A stretch of 64,000 nt of DNA. It comes from Haliea salexigens DSM 19537 (GTDB lineage: Bacteria; Pseudomonadota; Gammaproteobacteria; Pseudomonadales; Halieaceae). This document shows positions 53,452 to 60,790 of the stretch, piece after piece (position 1 is the stretch's first letter; the number at the start of each line of letters is the position of its first letter). The position numbers and the translations under genes were made by a program. The DNA is taken from positions 248,001 to 312,000 of the forward strand of contig NZ_AUHJ01000001.1 of the NCBI RefSeq assembly GCF_000423125.1, read 5' to 3'. The notes under the pieces were generated by a model. The model had not been told where the DNA came from. It ran no database searches and saw only the letters and a list, made by a program, of their open reading frames with translations.

Positions 53452-53562
53452 CTAAATACATAACGTTAAGGAAGCAAGGCGCTCAACACCCTGGACGCCA
53501 GAGACGGCCAAGAGATGGATGATGCCTGCAAGCACCAGCAAACCAGTGGCAACTTTCTCCAT
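53452..53562 (-). pseudogene. Truncated small membrane protein, cut at a core-site-like junction
   Basis: A 36-residue reading frame with a very good ribosome site (GGAGG) starts MEKVATGLLVLAGIIHLLAV, the first helix of a small membrane family of about 110-130 residues that usually continues GAERLASLYG. Here it reads VERLASL and then jumps to unrelated residues and a stop in the sequence AACGTTATGT. The cut coincides with the boundary of the ABM cassette. The family likeness is from memory; loss of the rest is clear only if that likeness holds. Confidence 0.5.
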
Positions 53563-53600
53563 GCTTGACGTTCCTCCCGGTTTTTCCTGTTTCTACACGC

Positions 53601-53972
53601 TCACATTTCTCGTCCTGTAGTGCAGAACACGCTGGCCTCGGTCACGACAAGCTGGGCCAGAATTAGCCGTTTGTCCGATTTATCTAAAGGCACCCAATTT
53701 TCCTCTGGCAACGACAACGATTCAGGCTTGAGGGTTTCCGGGTCGCCAGCGATGTCCGCGCGACGTTCAGCCTCCGTCTTGATGCAAGTTTCAATCTTCT
53801 CACTGATGTTTGTCGCTTCTTTCATCCCCCCCAGAAAGTAGTGCAGCTCGGCGCTGGTAAGCTTGCCGTCTGAGTCAAAAGGCGGGTCAGTGAACAGTTG
53901 ATCACATGCACCGGTGAATAGTGCGCTAAACGTGAGCAAGAAAGCACGCCCAAATCTCAGGCCATTTTTCAT
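53601..53972 (-). CDS. Small lipoprotein of unknown function
   Basis: A 123-residue protein with a lipoprotein signal: a basic start (MKNGLRFGR), a hydrophobic stretch and the lipobox FTGAC with lipidated Cys at about residue 23. The mature part is acidic and helical (SEKIETCIKTEAERRADIAG) with two more Cys. I recognise no domain. It precedes the truncated membrane-protein frame and follows the MOSC gene. Confidence 0.7.
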   Translation of the reverse strand: MKNGLRFGRAFLLTFSALFTGACDQLFTDPPFDSDGKLTSAELHYFLGGMKEATNISEKIETCIKTEAERRADIAGDPETLKPESLSLPEENWVPLDKSDKRLILAQLVVTEASVFCTTGREM

Positions 53973-54038
53973 TCAGTTGGGTTCCATGTAATAGTGGTGC
54001 ATTTGAGACTACGTGCGTTTTTGCGGCAGCAGAATTGC

Positions 54039-54593
54039 TTATTCTGCTGCCAACTTGCCAATCACGTCGCCCACACCGACGCTCCCGGCCTTTATCACTT
54101 TGGCATTGACTCCCCGTAAATTCAGCTGTTTCCCCCGTTCAGAGTTCACAAACAACGCGGCGTCCCTGCCGAAACGCTCAATGAACTTTTTGCAACCGAG
54201 ATGTGGCTCGGCGGTTATCTCGATAACGGCGTCCCCAATTTTCAACTTTGTGCCCGGTGGTAGATTCTCTTTACTGAGATCCAGATCTACATAGAACTGG
54301 TCACCGGCCAGCTTCCACCGCGACCTGGACCGAGCAATGAGCGAGATGACTCTGGCATTCATCAGATTGATCTGCACGTCAGGGTGGGCTGACCCATCGG
54401 CTGTTTTCTTGTAGCCCCTCGCCGACCAGTTGTCGCCCATCAAGCCCAGCTCTAGGCTCAGCTCGCCTTCAGACACTTCCTCTCTTCCACCGACCTCGGG
54501 TCTTCTTACGATCAGTTCTACCGTCCCTTCCAGCCGTGGTGACTGCAGGATGGAAGGCAAACCCTCTACAAGCTCTTGGGTACTCAAAAACAC
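54039..54593 (-). CDS. MOSC-domain protein
   Basis: A 184-residue stand-alone MOSC protein. The diagnostic strand and Cys are in GDAVIEITAEPHLGCKKF, with the conserved Cys at about residue 135, and LGLMGDNWSARG lies near residue 50. MOSC proteins relate to molybdenum-cofactor sulfurase and YiiM-type enzymes that move sulfur or reduce N-hydroxylated compounds. The start is GTG at 54593 and has a weak ribosome site, so it is uncertain. Confidence 0.82.
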   Translation of the reverse strand: MFLSTQELVEGLPSILQSPRLEGTVELIVRRPEVGGREEVSEGELSLELGLMGDNWSARGYKKTADGSAHPDVQINLMNARVISLIARSRSRWKLAGDQFYVDLDLSKENLPPGTKLKIGDAVIEITAEPHLGCKKFIERFGRDAALFVNSERGKQLNLRGVNAKVIKAGSVGVGDVIGKLAAE

Positions 54594-54711
54594 ACGTAAA
54601 TCTGCCTATGTTCGTTACACAGCACGGACGCGCAATGGCAACCGAGGTGTCAGCGGTCTGCCAGGTAGCGACTGGCACCAGAGTTCGGCACTTGGGAAAA
54701 ACACTGTTTGG

Positions 54712-55092
54712 CTAGTCATTAATCTCGGCCCGCCAGGGTGGATTGACCCGGTTTTCACCCGCCCAGTACAACTTGATTTTGTTGCCTGAGGGATCTTTGA
54801 GCACCGCTTCTCGCCAGAGATACTTTTGATCAGCAGGATCTTGATCAAAACGTATACCTTTTTCCTTTAGTGCTACAACCCACTCGTCTAGATTGCGATG
54901 TTCAAAGTAAATTACAGCGCCGTTCGTATAATCACTGGGGTCTAGTGTCAGCGAAAAGGTCGCGCCGCCATCTGGACATTCGAAGCGAGCATAGTGAGGT
55001 GTATAGACGATTTGCGTGAACCCCAGTTTCCTATAGAACAGCGTCGCTTCGTCCATATCCCGCACGGGTACGGTGACTTGGTTTAAGTTCAC
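54712..55092 (-). CDS. VOC-superfamily (glyoxalase/bleomycin-resistance-like) protein
   Basis: A 126-residue vicinal-oxygen-chelate protein. NQVTVPVRDMDEATLFYRKLGF opens the first module and VLKDPSGNKIKLYWAGENR closes the second. Metal positions are partly kept (E in IYFEHRN, K/Y near the end). GTG at 55092 has AGGAG five bases before it and lies 17 bp after GTTAGGC, a core site, so this is probably the first gene of a cassette. Such proteins are common integron cargo. Substrate unknown. Confidence 0.87.
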   Translation of the reverse strand: MNLNQVTVPVRDMDEATLFYRKLGFTQIVYTPHYARFECPDGGATFSLTLDPSDYTNGAVIYFEHRNLDEWVVALKEKGIRFDQDPADQKYLWREAVLKDPSGNKIKLYWAGENRVNPPWRAEIND

Positions 55093-55109
55093 GGGCTCTC
55101 CTGACTATG

Positions 55110-55205
55110 TGCCTAACGCTCGCATTTGCGGCTGGTTTGTAGCGCAGTGGAAAACCCGTGATCCTCACCCAATAAATAGGACAAGAATACTCCAGCGCAA
55201 CTCAG
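55110..55205 (-). repeat. Degenerate attC-like site (one core box clear)
   Basis: On the plus strand GCCTAAC at 55110-55116 is a perfect RYYYAAC core, i.e. GTTAGGC when read with the cassettes, followed by GCTCGCATTTGCG. The partner GTTRRRY core expected near the stop at 55202 is not recognisable. The distance of about 90 bases fits an attC. It may be an eroded site. Confidence 0.35.
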
Positions 55206-55954
55206 CGCCACTCCCGTTGTTCTGCTTCAGCGATCAACCTGAGCAATACTGCTTTCACATCGGCCCATTTCATTAATCCTTCATCCAAAAGTATTAAAGG
55301 ATACTCCGCGACTTCACCCTCAAATATGGCCGAGCCTCTCTTCACGAACTCTGAATCTGCCATGATGGTTGTGACACCGTTTCTTTCCATCCCGACGGTT
55401 TCCGCCACAACATAGATTGCATCAATTTCGTCCGAGTGGTCTGAAAGAGACTCGGAGCTTCTAATCCACCATTCAAGCTCATCATAGCCTCTATCATAGA
55501 CGTACAAATACGTTTCGAATTTGCTTGACGTGAGTACTGGGGATCGCGGAAAAGGAAAGCTCTCCATACACATAGCGCGTTCATTCCTTTCCTCTTCCAG
55601 CGCATCAATCATAAGCCAGTTCGTAGACATAACTACAGGCGCACCGAGGCTCACGGAAGATAGGTAAACCAAATAGTCGGACCCGAGCTCCAAGGGTGAC
55701 TCCGAAACGAACACTTTCTGAGCTTCATTTCCTTTAAGTGCCTCTACAACATCAGCCACAGGCTTGTAGCCACAATCTATGCGTTCTCCATGCTCTTCTA
55801 AGAGGAGTCGTTCGCCGCGGACAATTTCAATTCTTCCAACAAACTCCGATATTGGAACAAGCTCTTCTGCGGTCATTGCTCTGATCGTTGTTGCGTAGGC
55901 GCTATGCCCGAACACGCACAAAAAAAGAGCTATAATGCCTATCGATCTACTCAT
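55202..55954 (-). CDS. Secreted protein with NTR/TIMP-like domain (cassette 1)
   Basis: A 250-residue protein with a signal peptide ending about residue 21 (GHSAYATT). The mature start EELVPISEFVGRIEIVRGE, then EALKGNEAQKVFV and LGSDYLVYLSSV have the order of small netrin/TIMP-like OB folds that begin with a FVG strand, a KG turn and a YLVY strand. The product at 61645 shows the same three blocks in the same order. A second half of about 110 residues has no recognised family. No function is known. ATG 55954 is chosen as the start of the signal peptide. Confidence 0.7.
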   Translation of the reverse strand: MSRSIGIIALFLCVFGHSAYATTIRAMTAEELVPISEFVGRIEIVRGERLLLEEHGERIDCGYKPVADVVEALKGNEAQKVFVSESPLELGSDYLVYLSSVSLGAPVVMSTNWLMIDALEEERNERAMCMESFPFPRSPVLTSSKFETYLYVYDRGYDELEWWIRSSESLSDHSDEIDAIYVVAETVGMERNGVTTIMADSEFVKRGSAIFEGEVAEYPLILLDEGLMKWADVKAVLLRLIAEAEQREWR

Positions 55955-56036
55955 AGGAATACCTGCGTGTGCAAATGTAATGCACAAGCTTTTTGAATTT
56001 TGTTGCTCTTGAGCTTGCGAACTACCACAAGTAGCA

Positions 56037-56099
56037 CACAAACGCCCCTATTAATGGGCGTGGGTTTAGCCAAGACCTTTATTGCCCTGCTTGTTATGT
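56037..56099 (-). repeat. attC-like site 1 (after GIY-YIG gene)
   Basis: A 63-base segment whose right core GTTATGT holds the stop TAA of the GIY-YIG gene. The left core CACAAAC is a weak RYYYAAC match. An inner ACGCCC/GGGCGT hairpin is present but the outer arms pair poorly. It is the least certain of the six. Confidence 0.45.
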
Positions 56100-56930
56100 T
56101 TCGTCTTCTTCGATTTCTTTCAAATTCCTTCCAGCGGCATTCTTCCAGCTAGTTAAACCATTGGTATTACCGCCCCTCACTACACTGCCGGCAGTGCTTG
56201 GTGAGCCAAATTCAATATCTTTAGAAAACACTAAATGATCATGTTTGGGCTCAAGAGCTGCCTTTTCAATCAGTTCCTCTCGTTTCTTCTTCATCCTTCT
56301 CGAAGACGGCCTATGCTCTAGCACGGCCTGAGAGCCAGCAAAAACGACAAATCCATTGGATGTGCGTTTTCCTGTAGCTGTTAAACCTTTTATACTACAG
56401 TAAAGCAACTCATCATCGCTTTTCGTTTTCTCAGAAGGAGACTCGAAGTACTTTACGCCGAGAACGGGAAGCAGTTGCAAACACTTTTCCAAGAATACAT
56501 CCATTTCAGCAGCATCGGATTCCGGCAATTTGGAACCACTGCTTGCTGAGTTCATTAATGCAATCGAGCCATTCGCTAGAGCTTTCTGAATTAGTGCTCC
56601 CTCCACATATCGTATGTGTGCTTTGGTCAGATTTTCATCTTTAGAAACAAACACTGTTACTGAGTTCCAGAAATCCTTGCTTGCATGCCCCTTTAGCCGG
56701 GACGCCACGTTTTCGGCCTCCCCAATGTACAGAGCATCATCTCCACTTTCTGGATCTACACCTGTCAGAAAGTAGAACCCGGAGCTTGCTAGCTCCTCTC
56801 GCTTTAATAAGTCAGAAATTTCGGTGCGAGGCGCAGCGATAGCTTTACCCGACCAGTTCGAAAGCTCCGCAGTCCTTAGTCCGTTCGGGCGTCCATGAAC
56901 TAAAAATATTTTAATCGTCGCCGCTTGCAT
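56094..56930 (-). CDS. GIY-YIG nuclease-like protein with DUF4357 domain
   Basis: A 278-residue protein. The GIY-YIG-like fold at about residues 48-115 has GFYFLTG and ALYIGEAENVASRLKGH, so the first motif is GFY in place of GIY. RLKGH holds the catalytic Arg and ENLTKAHIRYVEGALI the acidic residue. The C-terminus SPSTAGSVVRGGNTNGLTSWKN matches DUF4357. This architecture is common near mobile and defence-related genes; the target DNA is unknown. AGGAGCC precedes the ATG by five bases. It is a cassette of its own with a stop codon in the core site. Confidence 0.85.
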   Translation of the reverse strand: MQAATIKIFLVHGRPNGLRTAELSNWSGKAIAAPRTEISDLLKREELASSGFYFLTGVDPESGDDALYIGEAENVASRLKGHASKDFWNSVTVFVSKDENLTKAHIRYVEGALIQKALANGSIALMNSASSGSKLPESDAAEMDVFLEKCLQLLPVLGVKYFESPSEKTKSDDELLYCSIKGLTATGKRTSNGFVVFAGSQAVLEHRPSSRRMKKKREELIEKAALEPKHDHLVFSKDIEFGSPSTAGSVVRGGNTNGLTSWKNAAGRNLKEIEEDET

Positions 56931-56944
56931 TAAGGCTCCTTAAA

Positions 56945-57003
56945 AAATAACGCCTCAAGAAGAGGCGCGCTGTAGCGCGTCCCTCTTGCTTGATTTGTTA
57001 TGC
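56945..57003 (-). repeat. attC-like site 2 (after toxin-antitoxin genes)
   Basis: Plus-strand cores are AAATAAC at 56945-56951 and GTTATGC at 56997-57003, the second containing the antitoxin stop. Arms TCAAG-AAGAGG and CCTCTTG-CTTGA pair with an unpaired base, as in attC hairpins. Cores deviate by a base or two from the consensus. Confidence 0.6.
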
Positions 57004-57258
57004 TGCGGACTCAGCACTAGCATCCCAGCCTGGAAATACAAGCACAGCCGGATGGCACTTCAGAGCTCTGGCGAGCACCTTGGCACGCTCCACACCAAGA
57101 TTTACTCGCTCTCTTTCAATAGCGGATATTGTGGACTGTGGAATGCCGGCTACTTCTGCAAGTTGATTTTGGCTGAGTTCTTGTAACTCACGCATAATGC
57201 GAACAGATTCCCCGGGAGATACCTGAATTCGGGGCTTGGCTTTACGAAACTCACTCAT
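56998..57258 (-). CDS. XRE-family antitoxin
   Basis: An 86-residue protein with a helix-turn-helix at about residues 20-70 (LSQNQLAEVAGIPQSTISAIE). It follows the toxin with a TAATG overlap, the reversed order of HigBA-type pairs. It should neutralise the toxin and repress the shared promoter. Its stop lies in the core of the attC-like site, as is usual in cassette genes. Confidence 0.9.
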   Translation of the reverse strand: MSEFRKAKPRIQVSPGESVRIMRELQELSQNQLAEVAGIPQSTISAIERERVNLGVERAKVLARALKCHPAVLVFPGWDASAESAA

Positions 57259-57542
57259 TATGACTTCCTCCTGTAGTCGTGCGGTGTGACCTCGACTACA
57301 TATACGTTCAATCGATCTCCTTCGACCTGATAAATCACGCGGTACTGTTGATTAAGACGAGAGGACCGGTAACCATTCCATTCGCCCCGAAGCGCTTCAT
57401 CTCGAAAGCCCCGTACGAGCTTTAGCCCAGCAGGGCCGGATATCTCGACGATATCTTTCCACTTTTCGTAGCGCTTCTGGAGATCCACCGGGGTCTTGGC
57501 CAGTTGTTTGTCCAATTGGCGATGTTCAAATATCGACCACAT
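57258..57542 (-). CDS. RelE/HigB-family toxin (mRNA interferase type)
   Basis: A 94-residue basic protein. LKLVRGFRDEALRGEWNGYRSSRL and QQYRVIYQVEGDRLNVYVVEVTPHDYR are the RelE/HigB fold marks with Arg and Tyr/His near the C-terminus. It likely cuts ribosome-bound mRNA. Toxin first, antitoxin second, with overlapping codons. A near-consensus promoter lies just in front, so the predicted mRNA is almost leaderless. TA pairs are thought to stabilise cassette arrays. Confidence 0.88.
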   Translation of the reverse strand: MWSIFEHRQLDKQLAKTPVDLQKRYEKWKDIVEISGPAGLKLVRGFRDEALRGEWNGYRSSRLNQQYRVIYQVEGDRLNVYVVEVTPHDYRRKS

Positions 57543-57579
57543 ACCACAAACAGTATATATATCATATTTGGTATGTCAA
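57541..57579 (-). promoter_or_regulatory. Promoter and operator of the toxin-antitoxin cassette
   Basis: Minus strand: TTGACA (57579-57574) and TATACT (57557-57552) are spaced 16 bp, both close to the sigma-70 ideal. ATACCA (57574-57569) and TGGTAT (57546-57541) are a six-base inverted repeat that brackets the -10, as an antitoxin operator would. The start site falls about three bases before the toxin ATG. Confidence 0.65.
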
Positions 57580-57589
57580 CGCTCGCGCG

Positions 57590-57670
57590 GCATAACGCTC
57601 GGCGCAGCGGCGAGCCACGTAGTGGCGAGTCTGGCGGCCGCGGGCCGCGCATTGCCGCTGCTTGTTAAAT
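57590..57670 (-). repeat. attC site 3 (after chorismate mutase)
   Basis: Plus-strand cores are GCATAAC at 57590-57596 and GTTAAAT at 57664-57670, both matching RYYYAAC and GTTRRRY. GCAGCGGC and GCCGCTGC are perfect eight-base arms, and CCACGTAGTGG is an inner hairpin. The stop TAA of the chorismate mutase lies in GTTAAAT. This is one of the clearest sites. Confidence 0.8.
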
Positions 57671-57961
57671 GGCCTTGGCGATTTGTTCATGGTTTACGAC
57701 AACCTTTGAGATAACCTGATCAAGAACGCAAGAAGCCAGCTCCGGATCGAGACCATACTGCCGCGACAACTCTTGAATTCGGGCATGCTGCAACGCCTCA
57801 CGATCCCCGTCTTTGGCAGGAAGTCCATGGCTGGCTTTGAGATACCCAACCCGATTCGTGACCTTGAAGCGCTCAGCTAACATAGCCACAATCGCGTTAT
57901 CGATGTTATCGATACTTTTCCTCAAATCTTCAAGTGATTCCACGACCATCTCTTGGGCCAT
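57665..57961 (-). CDS. AroQ-class chorismate mutase (cassette gene behind an IS)
   Basis: A 98-residue all-helical enzyme. ESLEDLRKSIDNIDNAIVAM starts the AroQ fold, with the active-site Arg in LRKSID and ERFKVTNRVGYLKA. KDGDREALQHARIQEL and the closing helix DQVISKVVVNHEQIA complete it. It rearranges chorismate to prephenate. The likely ATG at 57961 abuts the end of an IS3-type element, so expression must come from the IS or beyond. If the original start was further upstream, the gene is broken; a frame into the IS is open for 37 codons. Confidence 0.85.
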   Translation of the reverse strand: MAQEMVVESLEDLRKSIDNIDNAIVAMLAERFKVTNRVGYLKASHGLPAKDGDREALQHARIQELSRQYGLDPELASCVLDQVISKVVVNHEQIAKAI

Positions 57962-57989
57962 TGGTCCTACCCACAAAAAGTAGACACTG

Positions 57990-58847
57990 CTACGCGCATT
58001 TTCGCTCAAACTCTGCCGGACTGATATTGCCGATAGCAGAGTGCCGTCGTTTCCGATTATAAAATATCTCAATGTACTCGAAGAGACCGGATCGGACTTC
58101 TTCCATCGACGCGTATTGTTCAGCGTAGATCAGCTCTACCTTAAGTCGGCTGTAGAAAGACTCCATCACCGCATTGTCCCAGCAGTTCCCCTGCCGGCTC
58201 ATGCTGGGCAGGCAGCCACTTGATCTGAGCAGATCGAGATATTTCACCGAGCGAAACTGGACTCCTCGGTCAGAGTGGATGATCAGCCCAGGCTTAACCT
58301 CTCGACGCGAGAGGGCCATGGTGAGCGTATCCAAAACCAGTTTCTCCGTCATGGTTGTATCCAGCTTCCAGCAAACGATGGTTCGGGAATAGAGGTCCAT
58401 TACTGTGGCCAAATAAGCCCAGCTCCCTTTAACCCAGATATAGGTGATATCCGTTACCCATTTTTCATTAGGCGCTTCTGCGTGAAAGCGGCGCCGCAGG
58501 CGGTTCTCTTCCACATTGATCATCGTTGGGCTGGCCGGACGGTAGTGGAAGCCTTTACCGTTTCGTGCCCGAATACCGCGATAGCGCATGATATTAGCCA
58601 CAAAGTTCTTCGAACACGGCAGTCCTGCATCCTTCAGTTCATGCGTCAGCCTGGGTGCCCCGTATCGAGCCTTGTACTCGGCAAACAGCTCAACCACCTT
58701 ACCTTCGATCTGTTCGCGTCGCAGCTGTCGAGCACAGGGTTTACGCTTGTGCCACTTATAGAACCCTGAGCGCGATACCATCAGAGCCCGGCACATCAGC
58801 GTAACAGGGTACTGCCCCAGATGCTCTGCGATGACCACGTACTTCAC
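57990..58847 (-). CDS. IS3-family transposase OrfB (element A)
   Basis: A 285-residue DDE integrase-fold transposase. HTH_21-like start (YPVTLMCRALMVSRSGFYKW). Catalytic triad residues are in [20 protein letters not shown] and DNAVMESFYSRLK. The frame begins GTG overlapping the orfA stop, in the -1 frame. About two thirds identical by eye to OrfB of the neighbouring element. Confidence 0.95.
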   Translation of the reverse strand: MKYVVIAEHLGQYPVTLMCRALMVSRSGFYKWHKRKPCARQLRREQIEGKVVELFAEYKARYGAPRLTHELKDAGLPCSKNFVANIMRYRGIRARNGKGFHYRPASPTMINVEENRLRRRFHAEAPNEKWVTDITYIWVKGSWAYLATVMDLYSRTIVCWKLDTTMTEKLVLDTLTMALSRREVKPGLIIHSDRGVQFRSVKYLDLLRSSGCLPSMSRQGNCWDNAVMESFYSRLKVELIYAEQYASMEEVRSGLFEYIEIFYNRKRRHSAIGNISPAEFERKCA

Positions 58848-59149
58848 TCCTGGAGCTTCGCGAAGTACGCCGCAGCCTTTTTTAAGAATTCATTCTCCTT
58901 TCGAGCATCGCTCAGCTCGCGCTTGAGCCGTCGCATTTCCTCCGACTCTTTCTTGGAATAATCGACGCCGTTTACTGAGTTAAACTGCTTCTCGGAGAGC
59001 CTGGTGAACTGACGCCGCCAATTGTAGATCTGGCCCGGATGTAATCCCAGCTCTTTGGCGACGGACGCCGCTGTGCTCCCTCTCTGTTCTGACCGGCGTA
59101 TCGCCTCCCTGCGAAACTCCTCGGTATATGCCTGCCGCTTCTTGGTCAT
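58844..59149 (-). CDS. IS3-family transposase OrfA (element A)
   Basis: A 101-residue helix-turn-helix protein (TAASVAKELGLHPGQIYNWR) with a leucine-zipper-like end. ATG 59149 has AGGAGG six bases before it. It ends in YFAKLQE; the slippery site lies 12 codons earlier. Confidence 0.93.
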   Translation of the reverse strand: MTKKRQAYTEEFRREAIRRSEQRGSTAASVAKELGLHPGQIYNWRRQFTRLSEKQFNSVNGVDYSKKESEEMRRLKRELSDARKENEFLKKAAAYFAKLQE

Positions 59150-59246
59150 GACACACCTCCTTCTAGGGGTCACCTAACTATAGAAGGTGTCTACTGATTG
59201 TGGGCAACTCGGCCATGGTGTTCCCCACAAAAAGTAGACACCCTAA

Positions 59247-60113
59247 TTAGGCAGCCAAGGCTGCGTTCCTTTCAAACTCGGCCGGGCTGATATTGCCGTT
59301 GGCAGAGTGCCTGCGAAGGCGGTTATAAAACACCTCAATATATTCGAAGATACTGGATCTGGCCGATTGAATCGAGTCATATTGTTCCGCGTAGATCAGC
59401 TCAACCTTAAGCCTGCTAAAAAAGGATTCCATTGGAGCATTGTCCCAGCAGTTTCCCTTGCGACTCATGCTCGGTCGTGCGTTGTTACGCTGCATATAGT
59501 CAATGTACTTCTGCGACCGGTATTGCACGCCGCGATCTGAATGGACAATCAAGCCAGGCTCAATTTCACGGCGACTGAAGGCCATGGAAAGTGCATCAGT
59601 CACCAATTTCTCAGTCATACTCGTGTCCAGTGACCAGCCCACAATGCTGCGCGAGTACAAATCCATCACCGTCGCTAGATACAACCACTGATCCTTCACC
59701 CAAATGTAGGTGATGTCAGTGGTCCATTTCTTGTTGGGACGCGTTGCGCCGAAGTCACGCCAGAGCAGATTGTCTGCCACGTTGTGCATGGTGAGCGCGT
59801 GGGAACCATAGTTGAACGCTTTGCCGTTGCGTGCCTTCAAACCCTGCCTTTGAAGGATGTCAGCGACGTAGTTTGTAGAGCAGGGTATCCCCAGTGCTTT
59901 CAGTTCGTCCGCAATGCGCGGCGCACCATAGCGGGCTTTGAAGGTAGCGTAGGCATCCAGAACCTGTCCTTCCATAAACTCACGTCGCTGGGCCTGTTCG
60001 CTAAGAGGTCGGTCTAACCAGCGATAGTATCCGGAACGCGATACAGATAGAACGCGGCACATCAAGCTGATGGTAAATTCGTCCCGATATTCTCTGATCA
60101 ATGCGTACTTCAC
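59247..60113 (-). CDS. IS3-family transposase OrfB (element B)
   Basis: A 288-residue DDE transposase. Triad residues in [22 protein letters not shown] and [13 protein letters not shown]. It starts in the -1 frame overlapping the orfA stop. Intact. Confidence 0.95.
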   Translation of the reverse strand: MKYALIREYRDEFTISLMCRVLSVSRSGYYRWLDRPLSEQAQRREFMEGQVLDAYATFKARYGAPRIADELKALGIPCSTNYVADILQRQGLKARNGKAFNYGSHALTMHNVADNLLWRDFGATRPNKKWTTDITYIWVKDQWLYLATVMDLYSRSIVGWSLDTSMTEKLVTDALSMAFSRREIEPGLIVHSDRGVQYRSQKYIDYMQRNNARPSMSRKGNCWDNAPMESFFSRLKVELIYAEQYDSIQSARSSIFEYIEVFYNRLRRHSANGNISPAEFERNAALAA

Positions 60114-60418
60114 TCTTGCTGGTTCGCGAAGTACGCAGCTGCCTTTTTTACAAAGGCTAACTCCTTCTCCAGCTCGGCGTTCCTGCGCTTGAGTTTCCGT
60201 AGCTCGGCGCTTTCCTGCTTGGAGTAATCCACCCCCGTTACCGTATTGAACTGCTTGTCGGACAAGCGAGTGAACTGCCGCCGCCAGTTGTAGATCTGTT
60301 GGGCACTGACCCCCAAATCCCTCGCCACTGATGCAGTGGTTTGCCCTTCCTTCGCAGCGCGATCTACAGCCTCGCGGCGAAATTCCTCGGTGTATGCCTG
60401 ATGTTTCTTGCGTGCCAT
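60110..60418 (-). CDS. IS3-family transposase OrfA (element B)
   Basis: A 102-residue protein with helix-turn-helix [23 protein letters not shown] 60418 has AGGAGG eight bases upstream. Ends YFANQQE just after the slippery stretch. Confidence 0.93.
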   Translation of the reverse strand: MARKKHQAYTEEFRREAVDRAAKEGQTTASVARDLGVSAQQIYNWRRQFTRLSDKQFNTVTGVDYSKQESAELRKLKRRNAELEKELAFVKKAAAYFANQQE

Positions 60419-60483
60419 GGTAAGCACCTCCTTCTATGTAATCTAACTATAGAAGGTGTCTACGGATTGTGGGTAACTCGGTT

Positions 60484-60570
60484 ACCTAACGCCTTGCATG
60501 AGGGGCGCAGTTGTAGCGGAGCCCGAAGGGCGTAGCGAAAAGTGCGTCCCACTCCATGCAATTGTTAGAT
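60484..60570 (-). repeat. attC site 4 (end of mercury cassette)
   Basis: Plus-strand cores ACCTAAC (60484-60490) and GTTAGAT (60564-60570). Outer arms TTGCATG-AG and CTCCATGCAA pair with a single extra base, the extrahelical base typical of attC. Inner GGGGCGCA and TGCGTCCC add more pairing. It follows the Cys-rich protein gene and is broken on the left by IS B, which begins a few bases beyond. Confidence 0.8.
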
Positions 60571-60574
60571 GCCA

Positions 60575-60790
60575 TTACTCGCAACACTTGCCTTCCTGTA
60601 TTGGAGGGCATTTAATCGTACCAAAGCTACAAAAAACACAACAATCTCCCGCATTTGGTTTTAGGACCCTTTTGCAGGACTCGCAGTCATAGAAATATTG
60701 GCATGCGTCAGTTGGCATGGTTTCTGTTTTTTGATGACCACAGTGGGGGCATGTGATTTCCGATTGAAGCACTATGCCTGTGCTACGCAT
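60575..60790 (-). CDS. Cys-rich small protein of mercury module (GDCCVFCS type)
   Basis: A 71-residue protein with eleven Cys. CPHCGHQK and CESCK look like a zinc ribbon; GDCCVFCSFGTIKCPPIQ is a strongly conserved block of small proteins found beside MerT homologues; CC ends it. It may bind Hg(II) or another soft metal and hand it to or from the transporter. It begins 19 bp inside merT. Function inferred from context. Confidence 0.8.
   Translation of the reverse strand: MRSTGIVLQSEITCPHCGHQKTETMPTDACQYFYDCESCKRVLKPNAGDCCVFCSFGTIKCPPIQEGKCCE

Larger units (their letters stand above)
57962..59210 (-). mobile_element. IS3-family insertion sequence A
   Basis: About 1.25 kb with two overlapping genes. 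Ends share CCCACAA then GTAGACAC as an imperfect inverted repeat; the left outer end reads TGGTCCTACCCAC and the right, complemented, GAGTTGCCCAC. GGCCAT occurs on both sides (57956 and 59211) and may be the target duplication. A slippery A AAA AAG (plus-strand 58877-58883) near the end of orfA would let a -1 shift join orfA to orfB, as in the family. Exact ends are uncertain by a few bases. Confidence 0.75.
59216..60480 (-). mobile_element. IS3-family insertion sequence B
   Basis: A second IS3-family element only a few bases from element A and in the same direction. Left end TGGTGTTCCCCACAAAAAG, right end (complement) CCGAGTTACCCACAATCC; inner GTAGACACC is shared. The slippery A AAA AAG is at plus-strand 60143-60149. 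It is a related but different copy, so this is not a recent duplication. It separates the attC at 60484 from the chorismate mutase. Confidence 0.75.
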
